Origin: Occultella gossypii
GTDB lineage: Bacteria; Actinomycetota; Actinomycetes; Actinomycetales; Beutenbergiaceae
Reading direction: 5' to 3'
DNA length: 64,000 bases
NCBI RefSeq assembly: GCF_019947135.1
Contig: NZ_JAGSHT010000003.1
Coordinates: forward strand, 124,001 to 188,000
Every line of letters begins with the position of its first letter. The stretch's first letter is position 1. Below are positions 53,217 to 60,791 of this stretch, piece by piece. The translations under genes and the position numbers were made by a program. The notes under the pieces are model-generated. The model had not been told where the DNA came from. It saw only the letters and a program-made list of their open reading frames with translations, and did not search any database.

Positions 53217-54161
53217 TCAGGAACCCTCGACGGAACCGATCACCGGGGGCTCGGGGGCGGTGTCGATATCGGCGCGGTCACCGATGGTGATCTGCCACAG
53301 TTCGGCCCAGGTGCCGTCGTCGATGATCTGCTGCAGCCATTCGTTGACGAACTCCTGCGCGTCGGAGTCCTTCGGCAGGCCGATGCCGTAGTTGTCGCCG
53401 GGGCCGAACGGCTCACCGACGATCTGCACGTCGTCGTTGGTGACGACGGCGTTGAGCAGCAGGCTCTGGTCGATCACGTAGGCGTCGGCGTTGCCCTGCT
53501 GGACGGCGGCGAGCGCCTGGGCGTGGTCGGGCAGTTCCAGGATGGTCGCGCCCGGCGCGAACTCCTCGAGCACGGTCACGCCGGTGGAGGCGGCCTGCGT
53601 GGCGACGGTGGCGCCGTCGAGGTCGTCCAGGCCGGTGATGTCGGAGTCGACCGGGACCAGGATGCCGCTCTGCGAGGAGTAGTACGGGCCCGCGAACGCG
53701 ACCCGCGCGGCCCGCTCGGGGGTGATCGAGTACGTCGCGAAGATGGTGTCCACGGCGCCGGTCTCGAGCAGGTCCTCACGGGTGTCCACGGTGACCTGCT
53801 GCAGGTCCGTGTTCACCTCGCCGAGGATGTACCGGGACAGCAACTGGGACAGCGCGGCGTCGAAGCCCCGGGCCACGCCGGTGGTCGGGTCGAGCAGCGA
53901 GAACAGCTCCGAGGTCTCGGTGCCGCCCACGGTCAGCACGCCGGCCTCGCGGACCCCGTTGGCCCACTCGTTGGCCTCGACGGTCGCGTCGTCGGCGACG
54001 ATGCCGTTGTCCAGCAGGTCCTGGTAGGCGGACGACTCGTCGCCGGCGCCATCGCCGTCGGTGCCCTCCTCTTCCGGGCTGCAGGCGACCAGGGCGACGG
54101 CGGCCAGGGAGAGTGCGGCGACGGCGGTCAGGCCCCGTCGGGTGGTCGTGCGGGTTCTCAT
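53217..54161 (-). CDS. glutamate/polar-amino-acid ABC transporter binding lipoprotein (GluB-like)
   Basis: The 314-residue protein has a lipoprotein signal (RRGLTAVAALSLAAVALVAC, lipobox VAC at Cys27) and a Bac-solute-binding family 3 domain: GVLTVGGTETSELFSLLDPT, GFDAALSQLLSRYILGE, DTIFATYSITPERAARVAFA, GPYYSSQSGILVP. It captures an amino acid outside. First gene of the operon; no ATPase gene is adjacent. Confidence 0.92.
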   Translation of the reverse strand: MRTRTTTRRGLTAVAALSLAAVALVACSPEEEGTDGDGAGDESSAYQDLLDNGIVADDATVEANEWANGVREAGVLTVGGTETSELFSLLDPTTGVARGFDAALSQLLSRYILGEVNTDLQQVTVDTREDLLETGAVDTIFATYSITPERAARVAFAGPYYSSQSGILVPVDSDITGLDDLDGATVATQAASTGVTVLEEFAPGATILELPDHAQALAAVQQGNADAYVIDQSLLLNAVVTNDDVQIVGEPFGPGDNYGIGLPKDSDAQEFVNEWLQQIIDDGTWAELWQITIGDRADIDTAPEPPVIGSVEGS

Positions 54162-54308
54162 GATGCCTCCGGAAAGGGTTCGCCACGGATATGCGTAGGA
54201 AGGCTACACAGGGCGCGGTCGCCAGCCTCCCACCGGTCCGATCGACCCACGACCGGACACGATGGGCGGCCCATCCCATGAGACGGCGGCACCTGCCTGC
54301 CGGACGGG

Positions 54309-54314
54309 TAGGTT
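54309..54314 (+). promoter_or_regulatory. -10 box of leaderless nif3-family gene
   Basis: TAGGTT ends six bases before the ATG at 54321. The GGAGG between them is too close to the ATG to serve as a normal ribosome-binding site. Confidence 0.5.
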
Positions 54315-54320
54315 CGGAGG

Positions 54321-55484
54321 ATGGATCTCGCACTGTCGGATGTGGTCGCGACCCTGGAGCGGCGCTACCCACCGGGGACCGCGGAGGACTGGGACGCCGT
54401 CGGACTGGTGGTCGGTGAGCCCGATGCCCGGGTGGCGCAGGTGCTGTTCGCGATCGACCCGGTCGAGGCCGTGGTGGACGAGGCGATCGAACGCGGCGTG
54501 GACCTGCTCGTCACGCACCACCCGCTGTACCTGCGCGGCGTCACCTCGGTGGCCGCGACCGGTGCCAAGGGCCGCCTGGTGCACCGGCTGATCCGGGCCG
54601 GGATCGCCCTGTACGTGGCGCACACGAACGCCGACATCGCCGCCGGTGGGGTCAATGACGCCCTCGCCGCGGCCCTCGGCCTGACCGGCACCCGCCCCCT
54701 CGTGCCGGCACCCGCGCCCGCGCTGGACCTGCTCGTCACCTACGCGCCCGACGCCTCGGCGGAGCAGGTCCGGCGCGCGCTCGCGGCCGCCGGCGCCGGC
54801 GCGATCGGCGACTACGAGGGCTGCGCCTGGTCGGTGACCGGAACGGGTGAGTTCACGCCGAAGCCCGGGGCGAGCCCCGCCGTCGGGCAGGTCGGCGCCC
54901 ACGAACGGCTCGCCGAGACCCGCCTCGAGATGGTGGTGCCCACTCCGGCGCGCGAGCAGGTGCTGGCCGCGCTGCGGGCGGCGCACCCCTACGAGGAGCC
55001 GGCGTTCTCCTTCCTGCCCACGCGTACGCCGTCGGGCACCACCGGCAGCGGCCGGATCGGCGACCTCGCCGAGCCGAGCACGCTCGCGGACTTCGCGCAG
55101 GCGGTCGCCCGGGCACTGCCGGCGACGGCGCACGGCGTCCGGGTCGCCGGCGCACCCGAGTCGGTGGTGCGGACGGTCGCCGTCAGCGGCGGCAGCGGGG
55201 ACGCCTACCTCGATGCGGCCGCGGCCGCCGGGGCAGACGTGTACGTGACCGCGGACCTGCGCCACCACCGCGCGAGCGAGGCACTCGCCGAGCCGGGCGC
55301 GCCCGCCCTGATCGACGTGGCGCACTTTGCCAGCGAGTGGCCGTGGCTGCCGGTCGCCGCCGCGGACCTGGCCGCCGACACCGGCCTGGTGACGGGAGTC
55401 AGCACCCTCGTCACCGACCCGTGGACCGACCGGCTCGCCTCCGTCGTCCGGACTGATGGACGCAGGGGCGCCCCGGGTGTTTGA
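54321..55484 (+). CDS. Nif3-like dinuclear-metal-centre protein
   Basis: The 387-residue protein has the Nif3/YbgI core: EDWDAVGLVVGEPDARVAQV, VDLLVTHHPLYLRGVTSV (metal-binding His-His), LYVAHTNADIAAGGVNDAL (His), and a C-terminal YVTADLRHHRASEAL plus IDVAHFASEWPW (His/Glu ligands). A PII-like insert (EMVVPTPAREQVLAALRAAH) between them is typical. Function is not established; GTP cyclohydrolase I type 2 is often misassigned. Head of the Nif3-SixA-zinc-ribbon-phosphatase run. Confidence 0.92.
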   Translation: MDLALSDVVATLERRYPPGTAEDWDAVGLVVGEPDARVAQVLFAIDPVEAVVDEAIERGVDLLVTHHPLYLRGVTSVAATGAKGRLVHRLIRAGIALYVAHTNADIAAGGVNDALAAALGLTGTRPLVPAPAPALDLLVTYAPDASAEQVRRALAAAGAGAIGDYEGCAWSVTGTGEFTPKPGASPAVGQVGAHERLAETRLEMVVPTPAREQVLAALRAAHPYEEPAFSFLPTRTPSGTTGSGRIGDLAEPSTLADFAQAVARALPATAHGVRVAGAPESVVRTVAVSGGSGDAYLDAAAAAGADVYVTADLRHHRASEALAEPGAPALIDVAHFASEWPWLPVAAADLAADTGLVTGVSTLVTDPWTDRLASVVRTDGRRGAPGV

Positions 55485-55518
55485 TGGGCCCACCTGTCGA
55501 TGAAGAGAGGTGGAGCCG

Positions 55519-56037
55519 ATGACCGAACGGACCCTGATCGTCCTGCGGCATGCGAAGTCCGCGTGGGACACCGGTGAGCCGGACCACCTGCGTCCGCTGG
55601 CGCCACGCGGGCTGCGTGACGGTGTCGCCGCCGGCCGGGTGCTGGCCGGCCATGACCTCGATGTGGTGCTGTGCTCGACGGCCACCCGCGCCAGGATGAC
55701 CTGGTTGCGGGCCGAACGCGGCGGGGCCAGGTGCGCGGACGTGCGCTTCGACGGCGCCCTGTACGGCGCGGACCCCGCCGACGTGATCCGGCTCGTGCGC
55801 GAACTGCCGGGCACCGCGCGCACCGCCCTGGTGATCGGGCACGAGCCCACCCTCGCCGAGTTCATCCTCGACGTCGCGCAGCCGTCCGACGTCACCGAAC
55901 ACGTCGCCGAGAAGTTCCCGACGGCGGCCCTTGCGGTACTGCGGTTCGGCGGCGGTTGGGGGCAGGTCACCTCCCGCGACGTACGGCTGGAGGACTTCGA
56001 GGTCCCCCGTGGTCGCGTCGGCGCCGACGACGATTAG
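55519..56037 (+). CDS. SixA-like histidine phosphatase
   Basis: The 172-residue protein has the phosphatase core LIVLRHAKSAWDTGEPDHLR (RHA catalytic loop with phosphate-binding Arg and nucleophile His) and LVIGHEPTLAEFI (second His). It resembles phosphohistidine phosphatase SixA. ATG at 55519 has GGTGGAG upstream; an ATG at 55510 is possible. Substrate unknown. Confidence 0.9.
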   Translation: MTERTLIVLRHAKSAWDTGEPDHLRPLAPRGLRDGVAAGRVLAGHDLDVVLCSTATRARMTWLRAERGGARCADVRFDGALYGADPADVIRLVRELPGTARTALVIGHEPTLAEFILDVAQPSDVTEHVAEKFPTAALAVLRFGGGWGQVTSRDVRLEDFEVPRGRVGADDD

Positions 56038-56070
56038 GCTGAGCGTCACTCGATACACCGGAGGACATCT

Positions 56071-56799
56071 GTGAGCACTGCCCCCGTCGCCGATCAGCAA
56101 CGCCTGCTGGACGTGCAGGCCATCGACACCCGCCTGGCCCAGCTGGCCCACCAGCGCCGATCCCACCCGAGCCTGGCGACGCTCGCCGAGTTCTCCAAGC
56201 GCGCCCAGGACCTGGAACGGGTCCGGGCGGAGACGGCCGTGGTGGTCAGCGACACCCGCCGTGAGCTGGCCAAGGCCGAGACCGACGTGGAGCAGGTCGC
56301 CAACCGGGCCGCCCGGGACCAGCAGCGCCTCGACAGCGGTTCCGGGTCCGCGAAGGATCTGCAGGCCATGACGCACGAGCTCGAGTCCCTCGGCCGCCGC
56401 AAGGCCGCGCTGGAGGAGGTCGAGCTCGAGGTCATGGAGCGGCTGGAGGCCGCCGAGGGCGAGGTCACCGCGGTCACCGCGCAGGCGGAGGCGCTGCGGG
56501 CCGACGCCGAGCGGCTCGAGGCCGAGCGGGACGCCGCGTTCGCCCAGCTCGACGAGGCGATCGCGAAGGCGCAGGCAGAGCGGGCCGCCGCCATCGAGGG
56601 GATCGACGCGAAGCTGCTCGCACTCTACGAGCGGGTCCGGTCCCAGACCGGCGGGCTCGCGGCCGTGGCGCTGCGCGGCGAGACCACCGAGGGCGTGAAC
56701 CTCACGCTCAGCCTCACCGAGCGCGCGGCCATCCGGGACGCGCCGCCGGAGGACGTCATCCAGTCCGAGGACTACGGCTACATCCTGGTGCGGGTTTGA
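56071..56799 (+). CDS. coiled-coil protein of the C4-type zinc-ribbon family, cysteines lost
   Basis: The 242-residue protein is a long antiparallel coiled coil (about residues 10-185) with the conserved head LLDVQAIDTRLAQLAHQRRS, ending in a C-terminal region that in the family is a CxxC...CxxC zinc ribbon. Here that region reads GETTEGVNLTLS and VIQSEDYGYILVRV, and the whole protein contains no cysteine, so zinc cannot be bound in the usual way. Flanking conserved residues (RAAIRDAPPEDVI, YILVR) remain. Start GTG with GGAGG upstream. Between SixA-like and phosphatase genes. Confidence 0.88.
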   Translation: MSTAPVADQQRLLDVQAIDTRLAQLAHQRRSHPSLATLAEFSKRAQDLERVRAETAVVVSDTRRELAKAETDVEQVANRAARDQQRLDSGSGSAKDLQAMTHELESLGRRKAALEEVELEVMERLEAAEGEVTAVTAQAEALRADAERLEAERDAAFAQLDEAIAKAQAERAAAIEGIDAKLLALYERVRSQTGGLAAVALRGETTEGVNLTLSLTERAAIRDAPPEDVIQSEDYGYILVRV

Positions 56800-56815
56800 A
56801 GACGAAGGGTCGTTC

Positions 56816-57496
56816 ATGAGCATGCACGCAGACGCGGCGGGCCGCGGCGCCACCGGGGTGGGGGAGCCCGTCACGGTGGCACTGGTCCGCCACGGCGAGA
56901 CACCGATGACGCCCACCGGCGCCTACTCCGGGTCCGGGGTGCCCGGCCCTCCGTTGAACGACGCGGGCCGCGCCGAGGCGGCGCGAGCCGCGACGATCCT
57001 GGGCCGGCTCGGGTCCGACCTGTTCGACGACGTGCCCCCGCCGACGACGCTGATCACCTCCCCGATGGTGCGCACCCGCGAGACCGCGGAGGTGATCGCG
57101 GCCCACTTCGGGCTGTCCGCGCTCGTGGACGACCGGGCGAAGGAGTGCAACTTCGGCGAGTGGGAGGGCCTCAAGGAGGCCGAGATCGACGCCCGCTGGC
57201 CCGGGGAGCTCGACGCCTGGCACACCACCGGCACCACCGTTCCACCGGGCGGGGAGTCCATCGCGCAGGTCGGCGAACGCACCCACGCCCTGCTCCTGGA
57301 CCTGCTCGCCGAACACGCCGGGTCCACCGTGGTGGTGGTCGCGCACGCGGTGACGATCCGTAGCGTCGTCGGGCAGTGCCTGCTCGCGCCGCCCGGTGGC
57401 TGGTGGCGGCTGCGGCTGCAGTCGGGGTCGGTGAGCGTGATCCAGGTGTACCCGGACGGGCTCGCGCAGGTGCTCGTGGCGGGGTTGCTCGACTAG
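56816..57496 (+). CDS. histidine phosphatase, like the C-terminal half of RNase H/CobC fusions
   Basis: The 226-residue protein has VTVALVRHGETPMTPTGAYS (RHG catalytic loop), YSGSGVPGPPLNDAGRAEAA, LITSPMVRTRETAEVI, ECNFGEWEGLKEAEIDARWP and VVVAHAVTIRSVVG (second His). In mycobacteria the gene at this locus (Rv2228c) has an RNase HI domain fused N-terminally; here only about 20 residues precede the phosphatase. Acid phosphatase or alpha-ribazole phosphatase activity is possible. Confidence 0.88.
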   Translation: MSMHADAAGRGATGVGEPVTVALVRHGETPMTPTGAYSGSGVPGPPLNDAGRAEAARAATILGRLGSDLFDDVPPPTTLITSPMVRTRETAEVIAAHFGLSALVDDRAKECNFGEWEGLKEAEIDARWPGELDAWHTTGTTVPPGGESIAQVGERTHALLLDLLAEHAGSTVVVVAHAVTIRSVVGQCLLAPPGGWWRLRLQSGSVSVIQVYPDGLAQVLVAGLLD

Positions 57497-58020
57497 CGGG
57501 CAGCCTCGAGCACGTCGGCCGAGGTGGCCTCGACGAACGTGCCGGCGATCCGGTCGTGGACCGTGCGGCCCTGGCCGATCAGGACCCCGGCGATCATCAC
57601 GCCGATGATCGGGTAGGTCAGGACCGTCGCGGCGATGGTCATCGGGTCGGCGCGCTGGTAGCCCCCGAACGCCGCGCCGACGGCGACCGCGTGTCCGAGT
57701 TGCCACGGGATCGCGATCTTCATCGTGTTGCGCAGCAGTGCCCGCCCGAACGGGACGCCTCCGCCGTCGGCGGTGTTCACCCGCAGGCCGAACCGGCGCT
57801 TGCCCCACGTCGCACCGCCCGGGCCCGACTCCCGGCGGGCGGCGAGCAGGGTCGCGAGGATCGGGGGCACGGCGCTCATGGCGAACACCAGGGTCTGTTC
57901 CCGGCCCCAGCCGGCGTTCCTGGCAACGAGGCCGAGCGGCACGGTCGCGGCGGCGATGCCCAGGTAGCCCGCGCAGTCCAGGATGTACGCCTTGCCGCGC
58001 CTGCCCGCCAGTGGGTTCAT
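57493..58020 (-). CDS. RDD-family membrane protein
   Basis: The 175-residue protein has the RDD pattern with ILDCAGYLGIAAATVPLGLV (first Asp helix), SAVPPILATLLAARRESG, TWGKRRFGLRVNTADGGG (the conserved loop), FGRALLRNTMKIAIPWQ, and the final HDRIAGTFVEA. Four helices are likely. Function unknown. ATG at 58018-58020; the much longer open frame upstream is out of phase with nothing conserved. The stop overlaps the convergent phosphatase end by 4 bases. Confidence 0.85.
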   Translation of the reverse strand: MNPLAGRRGKAYILDCAGYLGIAAATVPLGLVARNAGWGREQTLVFAMSAVPPILATLLAARRESGPGGATWGKRRFGLRVNTADGGGVPFGRALLRNTMKIAIPWQLGHAVAVGAAFGGYQRADPMTIAATVLTYPIIGVMIAGVLIGQGRTVHDRIAGTFVEATSADVLEAAR

Positions 58021-58097
58021 GACAGCCCACGCTAACAAGGGGGCGTCGTGGCCCGGCTCATCCGCAAGGACGATTCCCGCCGTCGGGGGGCGCGTAC

Positions 58098-58910
58098 TCA
58101 GGCCAGGCGGAGCTGGTCTCGAAGCCAACGAGACTCCGCTTCGATCTCGGCGACGAGTCCACGCTCCAGGAACGAGTCGTACGGATGGATCCCGGCGCGG
58201 CCCCAGGTCAGCATGCGGTCGCGATCGCAGGCTTGCAGGTCGAGCAGCGTCGCGGCAAGGTCGGCGGCGGACACCCCGGCGTGGTCGGCGATGAGTTCCA
58301 GCCGGGCCAGATGGTCCGGCTCCTCGGCGAAACCGCACGTGCGCCAGCCCTTCGGCTCGGGACGCAGTGGGACGGCGAACCAGGCCAGTTGGGCGAAGTC
58401 CCACAGTTCCGGGGCCGGTTCGAGGAAGTCCCAGTCGATCAGGCCGACAAGGCGGTCCCCGTCCCACAGGGTGTTCCACGGACCGAGGTCTCCGTGGCGC
58501 AGGACCCGGCGTCCGTCCCGGGGAACCCCGCCGGAGCGCCACACGGCGTCGGGTGGCGCTTCAAAGCTCGCCAACGCCACGGCGAGATCGGCGACCATCT
58601 CGGCCAACTGGCGCAGCCCGTCGCCAGTGCGCAACACCTCCGGCCACGGCCGATCCGCCGGCGTGCCCGGCAGGAAGGACAGCACTTCGCGACCTTGATC
58701 ATCGAGTCCCAGCGCGCGGGGAGCGCGGTCGAACCCGACGCGTTCCAGATGCTCGAGCACGGCATGGACCGCCGGTGTCCACGGTCCCGCGGTGCGCCGC
58801 ACGGTGTCGCCGACCCGCACCACCGTGTTGACCATGCCGCCGGTGAGCGGCTGCTCCGGCTCTGCTGACTCCCTGACCATGGCACCGTCTCCGTCGAGTA
58901 TGGCCTGCAT
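58098..58910 (-). CDS. aminoglycoside-phosphotransferase-like kinase
   Basis: The 270-residue protein has the APH kinase core: GGMVNTVVRVGDTVRRTAGP (nucleotide loop), RALGLDDQGREVLSFLPGTP (hinge), VLRHGDLGPWNTLWDGDRLV (catalytic HGDxxxxN) and GLIDWDFLEPAPELWDFA (metal-binding Asp). The substrate could be an aminoglycoside, homoserine-like metabolite or other; no resistance claim is possible. Downstream of and cooriented with the TetR gene (21 bases), probably cotranscribed. Confidence 0.88.
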   Translation of the reverse strand: MQAILDGDGAMVRESAEPEQPLTGGMVNTVVRVGDTVRRTAGPWTPAVHAVLEHLERVGFDRAPRALGLDDQGREVLSFLPGTPADRPWPEVLRTGDGLRQLAEMVADLAVALASFEAPPDAVWRSGGVPRDGRRVLRHGDLGPWNTLWDGDRLVGLIDWDFLEPAPELWDFAQLAWFAVPLRPEPKGWRTCGFAEEPDHLARLELIADHAGVSAADLAATLLDLQACDRDRMLTWGRAGIHPYDSFLERGLVAEIEAESRWLRDQLRLA

Positions 58911-58931
58911 GACTGCACCAATACTTCCGTG

Positions 58932-59564
58932 TCAGACGCTCGCGCGAGTGCCATAGCGCGCCACGATCGTCCGCGCGGCTTCGTCGACCACGCGCAGTGT
59001 CTCCTCCTCGGTGAGCGACCAGTTGCCATGGACCAGGCGCGGCCAGAAGACGACGGTGGCGATCATGCCCAGAAACTGTGGCGCCGCAACGTCCGGATCA
59101 GCCACGTCGGCGGTTCCCGCATCGGTCTCCGCCCGCAAGTAGCGCCGCAGTGCCGCGAGGAGCGGCAGGGTGCCGAAGTCGAAGGTCCGCTCGCGCAGGT
59201 CCGGGAACCGCGGGGCCTCGGCGATCAGGGTCCGGATCAGGTCCGCCATCCCAGGGCGGGACAGCAACTGCGTGTACGCCAGGCCCAGGACAACCAGACC
59301 CGCATGGAAGTCTCCGGCGGGCGGGTCCGCCAACTCGCTGTCCGGCGCCGCACCCGCCGCGAGCACCGTTGCCTCGAAGAGTTGGGCCTTCGTCGGGAAC
59401 TGCTTGAACAGCGTCGCCTTGGAGACCCCGGCCCTCTCGGCCACGCGCGCCAGCGCGGTCCGGTCGTAACCGAGCTCGAGGAACAGACCTGCCGCCGCGT
59501 CGAGGATCGCGACACGGTTGGATGCCGCGACCTGTCGGTGGTAGGCGGAGAGTTCACGGGGCAT
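58932..59564 (-). CDS. TetR-family regulator (AefR-like)
   Basis: The 210-residue protein has the HTH DAAAGLFLELGYDRTALARV and AERAGVSKATLFKQFPTKAQ with the TetR signature, and a C-terminal TetR_C domain. On its strand, CATACT ends six bases before the ATG, so it is probably leaderless. An inverted repeat just upstream (59582-59605) would be its own operator; a second one lies in front of the divergent DHFR-like gene. Confidence 0.9.
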   Translation of the reverse strand: MPRELSAYHRQVAASNRVAILDAAAGLFLELGYDRTALARVAERAGVSKATLFKQFPTKAQLFEATVLAAGAAPDSELADPPAGDFHAGLVVLGLAYTQLLSRPGMADLIRTLIAEAPRFPDLRERTFDFGTLPLLAALRRYLRAETDAGTADVADPDVAAPQFLGMIATVVFWPRLVHGNWSLTEEETLRVVDEAARTIVARYGTRASV

Positions 59565-59581
59565 GCGCCCAGTATGCCAGG

Positions 59582-59656
59582 GAGGTGAGTTGCTTGACTC
59601 ACCTCTGGGCGGCCGCGTAGATTCGCGTGTGGTGAGGCGATGGACTCACCACACGC
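59582..59656. promoter_or_regulatory. two operators between TetR and DHFR-like genes
   Basis: Site 1: GAGGTGAGT (59582-59590) inverted at 59597-59605, 6-nt centre. Site 2: GCGTGTGGTGAG (59625-59636) inverted at 59645-59656, 8-nt centre, 12-bp arms. Both share the core GGTGAG...CTCACC. Confidence 0.85.
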
Positions 59657-59669
59657 CGAAGGAGTCGAC

Positions 59670-60227
59670 ATGGCCAAGCTCATCTACTCGATGATCACCT
59701 CACTCGACGGCTACGCCGAGGCCGCCGACGGCACCCTCGGCACCGGTGCCGAGGACGAGGAGGTGCACACCTTCATCGGCGACACATTCCGCAACGTGGG
59801 CACGTTCCTCTACGGCCGGCGGATGTACGAGACGATGGTCTTCTGGGAGACCGCGCACGCCCTGCCCGATGCGCCGCCACACATCCTCCAGTACGCCCGC
59901 GACTGGCAGTCAGCGCAGAAGATCGTCTACTCCAGGACCCTGGGGTCGGTGTCCAGCGCGAAGACCACGATCGAGCGGACCTTCGATCCCGACGCGGTGC
60001 GCAGGCTCAAGGCCGAATCCGATCACGACCTCAGCGTCGACGGCCCGAAGCTCGCGGCCCAGGCGATCGCGGCCGGCCTCGTTGACGAGTACCACCTGTT
60101 CATCACCACGAGCGTGGTCGGCGGCGGCAAGCGGTTCTTCCCCGACGGCGTGCGCCTCGACCTCGACCTGGTGTCGGAGCGTGCCTTCGCCAGCGGACTG
60201 ATCTACGCGCACTACCGGACTCGCTGA
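59670..60227 (+). CDS. dihydrofolate reductase-like (RibD C-terminal) protein
   Basis: The 185-residue protein has the DHFR/RibD fold: KLIYSMITSLDGYAEAADGT (NADPH loop), FLYGRRMYETMVFW, DLSVDGPKLAAQAIAAGLVD and EYHLFITTSVVGGGKRFFPD. It binds NADPH and probably reduces a small molecule; it is not the folate-pathway DHFR. AAGGAG precedes the ATG at 59670. It lies behind the TetR double operator and is the likely regulated gene. Confidence 0.9.
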   Translation: MAKLIYSMITSLDGYAEAADGTLGTGAEDEEVHTFIGDTFRNVGTFLYGRRMYETMVFWETAHALPDAPPHILQYARDWQSAQKIVYSRTLGSVSSAKTTIERTFDPDAVRRLKAESDHDLSVDGPKLAAQAIAAGLVDEYHLFITTSVVGGGKRFFPDGVRLDLDLVSERAFASGLIYAHYRTR

Positions 60228-60267
60228 TCCGCCCCTGACGTCGACGGCGAGCCTGATGCGCCACTAC

Positions 60268-60296
60268 TTGCAGTAATTGTTGCAATCACGCATAGT
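60268..60296 (+). promoter_or_regulatory. promoter of the MarR/GbsR gene with overlapping palindrome
   Basis: TTGCAG (-35, 60268-60273) and CATAGT (-10, 60291-60296) are separated by 17 bases; the -10 ends six bases before the ATG at 60303, so the mRNA is leaderless. TTGCA at 60268-60272 is inverted at 60281-60285 (8-nt centre), covering the -35, a likely operator. Confidence 0.7.
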
Positions 60297-60302
60297 GGAG
60301 AC

Positions 60303-60791
60303 ATGCCTGATCCCAGCGAGAGCGAAGCAGAGTTCGTCGAGGACGTCGCTCGGTTCTTCACGGACGAAGGTCTTCCGGCCGTCGCGGGACGCGTCATCGG
60401 CTGGCTCCTGATCTGTGATCCGCCGGAGCAGACGGCGGCGCAGCTGGCCGGCGCCCTGGACGCGAGCCGCAGTTCGATCGGCAACGCCACGCGGATGCTG
60501 ACCCCGAGCGGACTCATCGAAGGTCGACGCCGCCGCGGCGAACGCCAGGAGTACTTCCGGATCGCGCCGGACGGGTGGAGCCGCATGCTCGCGGCGCGCT
60601 ATGCCAAGGCGACGGCGTTCCGTGACGTCATCGTCCGCGGTCTCGATGCACTGGCGGACGCGCCGGCCGACCGTCGCGAGCGCCTCGAGCACGTGGACGA
60701 GCTGTACGAGTTCCTCCAGGCCGAGCTTCCGGGCCTGTGGGAACGGTGGGAGACCCGGGACCGGCCCGGCCGGGCGCAGGGTCGACCATGA
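60303..60791 (+). CDS. MarR/GbsR-family transcriptional regulator
   Basis: The 162-residue protein has a winged helix: AVAGRVIGWLLICDPPEQTA, AQLAGALDASRSSIGNATRM (HTH), GLIEGRRRRGERQEYFRIAP (wing), then a C-terminal helical bundle that would dimerise. GbsR-like proteins control osmolyte or efflux genes. It overlaps the hydrolase gene by 4 bases (ATGA) and is probably autoregulated from the upstream palindrome. Confidence 0.9.
   Translation: MPDPSESEAEFVEDVARFFTDEGLPAVAGRVIGWLLICDPPEQTAAQLAGALDASRSSIGNATRMLTPSGLIEGRRRRGERQEYFRIAPDGWSRMLAARYAKATAFRDVIVRGLDALADAPADRRERLEHVDELYEFLQAELPGLWERWETRDRPGRAQGRP

Noticed and set aside
58098-58910. Aminoglycoside resistance gene
   Set aside because: The APH fold is clear, but this superfamily covers many substrates and no resistance context is present.
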